This document shows, one piece after another, positions 41,490-42,316 of a stretch of 42,316 bases of DNA (positions within the stretch are counted from its first letter, which is position 1; the number at the start of each line of letters is the position of its first letter). Source of the stretch: Caldifarciminota bacterium (lineage in GTDB: Bacteria; Hydrothermota; Tepidihabitantia; B36-G15); assembly GCA_003645615.1 (NCBI GenBank), contig QNBE01000003.1:1-42316 (forward strand), written 5' to 3'. The notes under the pieces were generated by a model. The model had not been told where the DNA came from, ran no database searches, and saw nothing but the letters and a program-made list of their open reading frames with translations. The position numbers were made by a program, and so were the translations under genes.

Positions 41490-41517
41490 ATTATAGTTAA
41501 TTATCTGATAATAGCAA
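41490..41517 (-). promoter_or_regulatory. Promoter of recF operon (TTGCTA-N16-TATAAT)
   Basis: TTGCTA (41517-41512) and TATAAT (41495-41490) on the minus strand are 16 bases apart. The predicted start (~41483) coincides with the recF GTG, so the transcript is leaderless or nearly so. Confidence 0.6.
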
Positions 41518-41529
41518 TAACGATCTTGC

Positions 41530-42316
41530 TTATTTTCTGATTAAAATGAACTTATCGAACCTCGACCCACAGGTGAGGAAATATACTCCGGATTTGAGAT
41601 GTTCGAGATTTATTAATGGTTTCCGAGGAGAGACATCCTGGTTCACCATCTCCCGACCCAGAAGATCAAGAATTCTAATCCGGATCATCGCTTTTACCCC
41701 GGACAATTGGAGTCGGTTGCCATAGATGAGACCAGGGATGTTGATCCTGCTGACCTTCTCTTCTGGCAGCTGTTCGGTCTTGATGATCGAATCGACCGGA
41801 CAGAAGTAGACCCGATAGGGGTTGTCGGTTTCGGTGCCTTCTTGCTGAGGCACAGCACCGGCATCCTTGTCCTCAAGATAGCTGATGATCAGACACTTCC
41901 TGCCATTAATCTCCTCCACATAGGGGTGCATCGAGGGATAGTCATCATCACAACACTCTCCCGGCGGTGCGCCCGGGGTCGGGGTCCTGGTTAGATTGAC
42001 CCCGGTATCACCCTGAGCACGACTGATCCAGGTAGCCCCATTATCAGTCGAATACTTGGCCATGAGCTCCCCATTGGGATAGCCACCCTGAGAGGTATCA
42101 GTATCCCGGTTTAAGACATAGACACAGTAAAGCCAGCCATTATCACGATCTAAAGCGATCTGGGCATGATCACAGGGGAGCCGCCAGGCACCGGGTTCTT
42201 TACTCATACTGTGGGGTCCGGTAATGATGTTAAATCCGGTATTGGGAGACCAGTGGATGATCCAGGACTTATAATACGCCGTCTGATTGAGAAAATAATT
42301 AACCGGAAAGACGATA
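41530..42316 (-). CDS. Partial secreted sialidase-like protein with sorting tail
   Basis: The frame stays open past ATG 42207 to the right window edge (first full codon ends at 42315), so this is the 3' part of a larger gene and 42207 is an internal Met. It carries one Asp-box (STDNGATW) and a region like that of the sialidase-type protein at 23149 (DHAQIALDRDNGWLYCVYV). The C-terminal ~65 residues (IRILDLLGREMVNQ, LKSGVYFLTCG) are a sorting tail. It ends 45 bases before the recF start. Confidence 0.72.
   Translation of the reverse strand, partial: IVFPVNYFLNQTAYYKSWIIHWSPNTGFNIITGPHSMSKEPGAWRLPCDHAQIALDRDNGWLYCVYVLNRDTDTSQGGYPNGELMAKYSTDNGATWISRAQGDTGVNLTRTPTPGAPPGECCDDDYPSMHPYVEEINGRKCLIISYLEDKDAGAVPQQEGTETDNPYRVYFCPVDSIIKTEQLPEEKVSRINIPGLIYGNRLQLSGVKAMIRIRILDLLGREMVNQDVSPRKPLINLEHLKSGVYFLTCGSRFDKFILIRK

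Noticed and set aside
41485-41530. AT-rich segment before recF as an origin of replication
   Set aside because: It is only 46 bases, with no DnaA-box cluster; the promoter explains the composition.
1-42316. CRISPR arrays, insertion sequences, rRNA, riboswitches
   Set aside because: No direct-repeat array, transposase, rRNA segment or recognisable TPP/cobalamin riboswitch was seen on either strand.

Overview
The window looks like a chromosomal piece of an uncultured, double-membrane bacterium, most likely from the FCB side of the tree (a WOR-3/Stahlbacteria-type lineage is my best guess). This is inferred from many secreted proteins ending in FlgD-like/type-A sorting-tail domains, a PorV-like outer-membrane barrel, ExbB/ExbD/TonB, several lipoproteins with Lgt, and a core set (carAB, recF-dciA-gyrB, thiL, comF) arranged in very compact, overlapping operons. 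I have no 16S or marker tree to confirm it. Coding density is very high and no gene-free stretch exceeds 300 bases.

Layout. (1) 1-392: the 3' end of a secreted protein. (2) 385-11238, minus strand: one tightly overlapped operon starting with a small DUF6982-like protein, then a large Ig-like secreted protein, a PorV-like barrel with a FlgD-like domain, a 943-aa TPR protein, ExbB, two ExbD paralogues, TonB, an OmpA/FlgD-like protein, ThiL and MntP. This resembles a self-contained envelope-energised machine. (3) 11391-16585, plus: a secreted beta-propeller, then carA-carB. (4) 16587-18461, minus: comF, lgt and an MGMT/ATL-like protein. (5) 18530-21011, plus: two unknown proteins, a lipoprotein and a metallo-beta-lactamase-fold hydrolase. 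(6) 21008-22558, minus: P5C dehydrogenase. (7) 22661-24561, plus: a small secreted protein and a six-Asp-box sialidase-like protein. (8) 24560-26600: an AT-richer patch with two lipoproteins and decayed small genes. (9) 26619-34017, plus: a propionyl-CoA/methylmalonyl-CoA operon (carboxylase beta, biotin carboxylase, biotin carrier, mutase large subunit, epimerase), a Cys/Met PLP lyase and a flavodoxin-fold protein. (10) 34012-35119, minus: tRNA-Arg(UCG), a winged-helix protein and a LEA-like protein. (11) 35195-41484, minus: recF, dciA, gyrB, an M42 peptidase, a glycosyltransferase and a secreted protein. (12) the right edge: another partial secreted protein.

How it works together. The operon in (9) reads as amino-acid catabolism. 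Methionine or a related amino acid would give 2-oxobutyrate, then propionyl-CoA, methylmalonyl-CoA and succinyl-CoA, although the B12-binding half of the mutase is not in the window. P5C dehydrogenase (proline to glutamate) and the M42 aminopeptidase fit the same peptide-fermenting picture.

The most unusual things I see are these. Eleven independently located promoters all have exactly 16 bases between -35 and -10, and most put the transcription start either on the start codon or on the Shine-Dalgarno. In the ExbD pair one partner has lost the proton-carrying Asp. One ExbD probably starts at a non-standard codon. A tRNA directly precedes a protein gene with no Shine-Dalgarno. A frameshifted small secreted protein has a second, decayed copy about 1.3 kb away.
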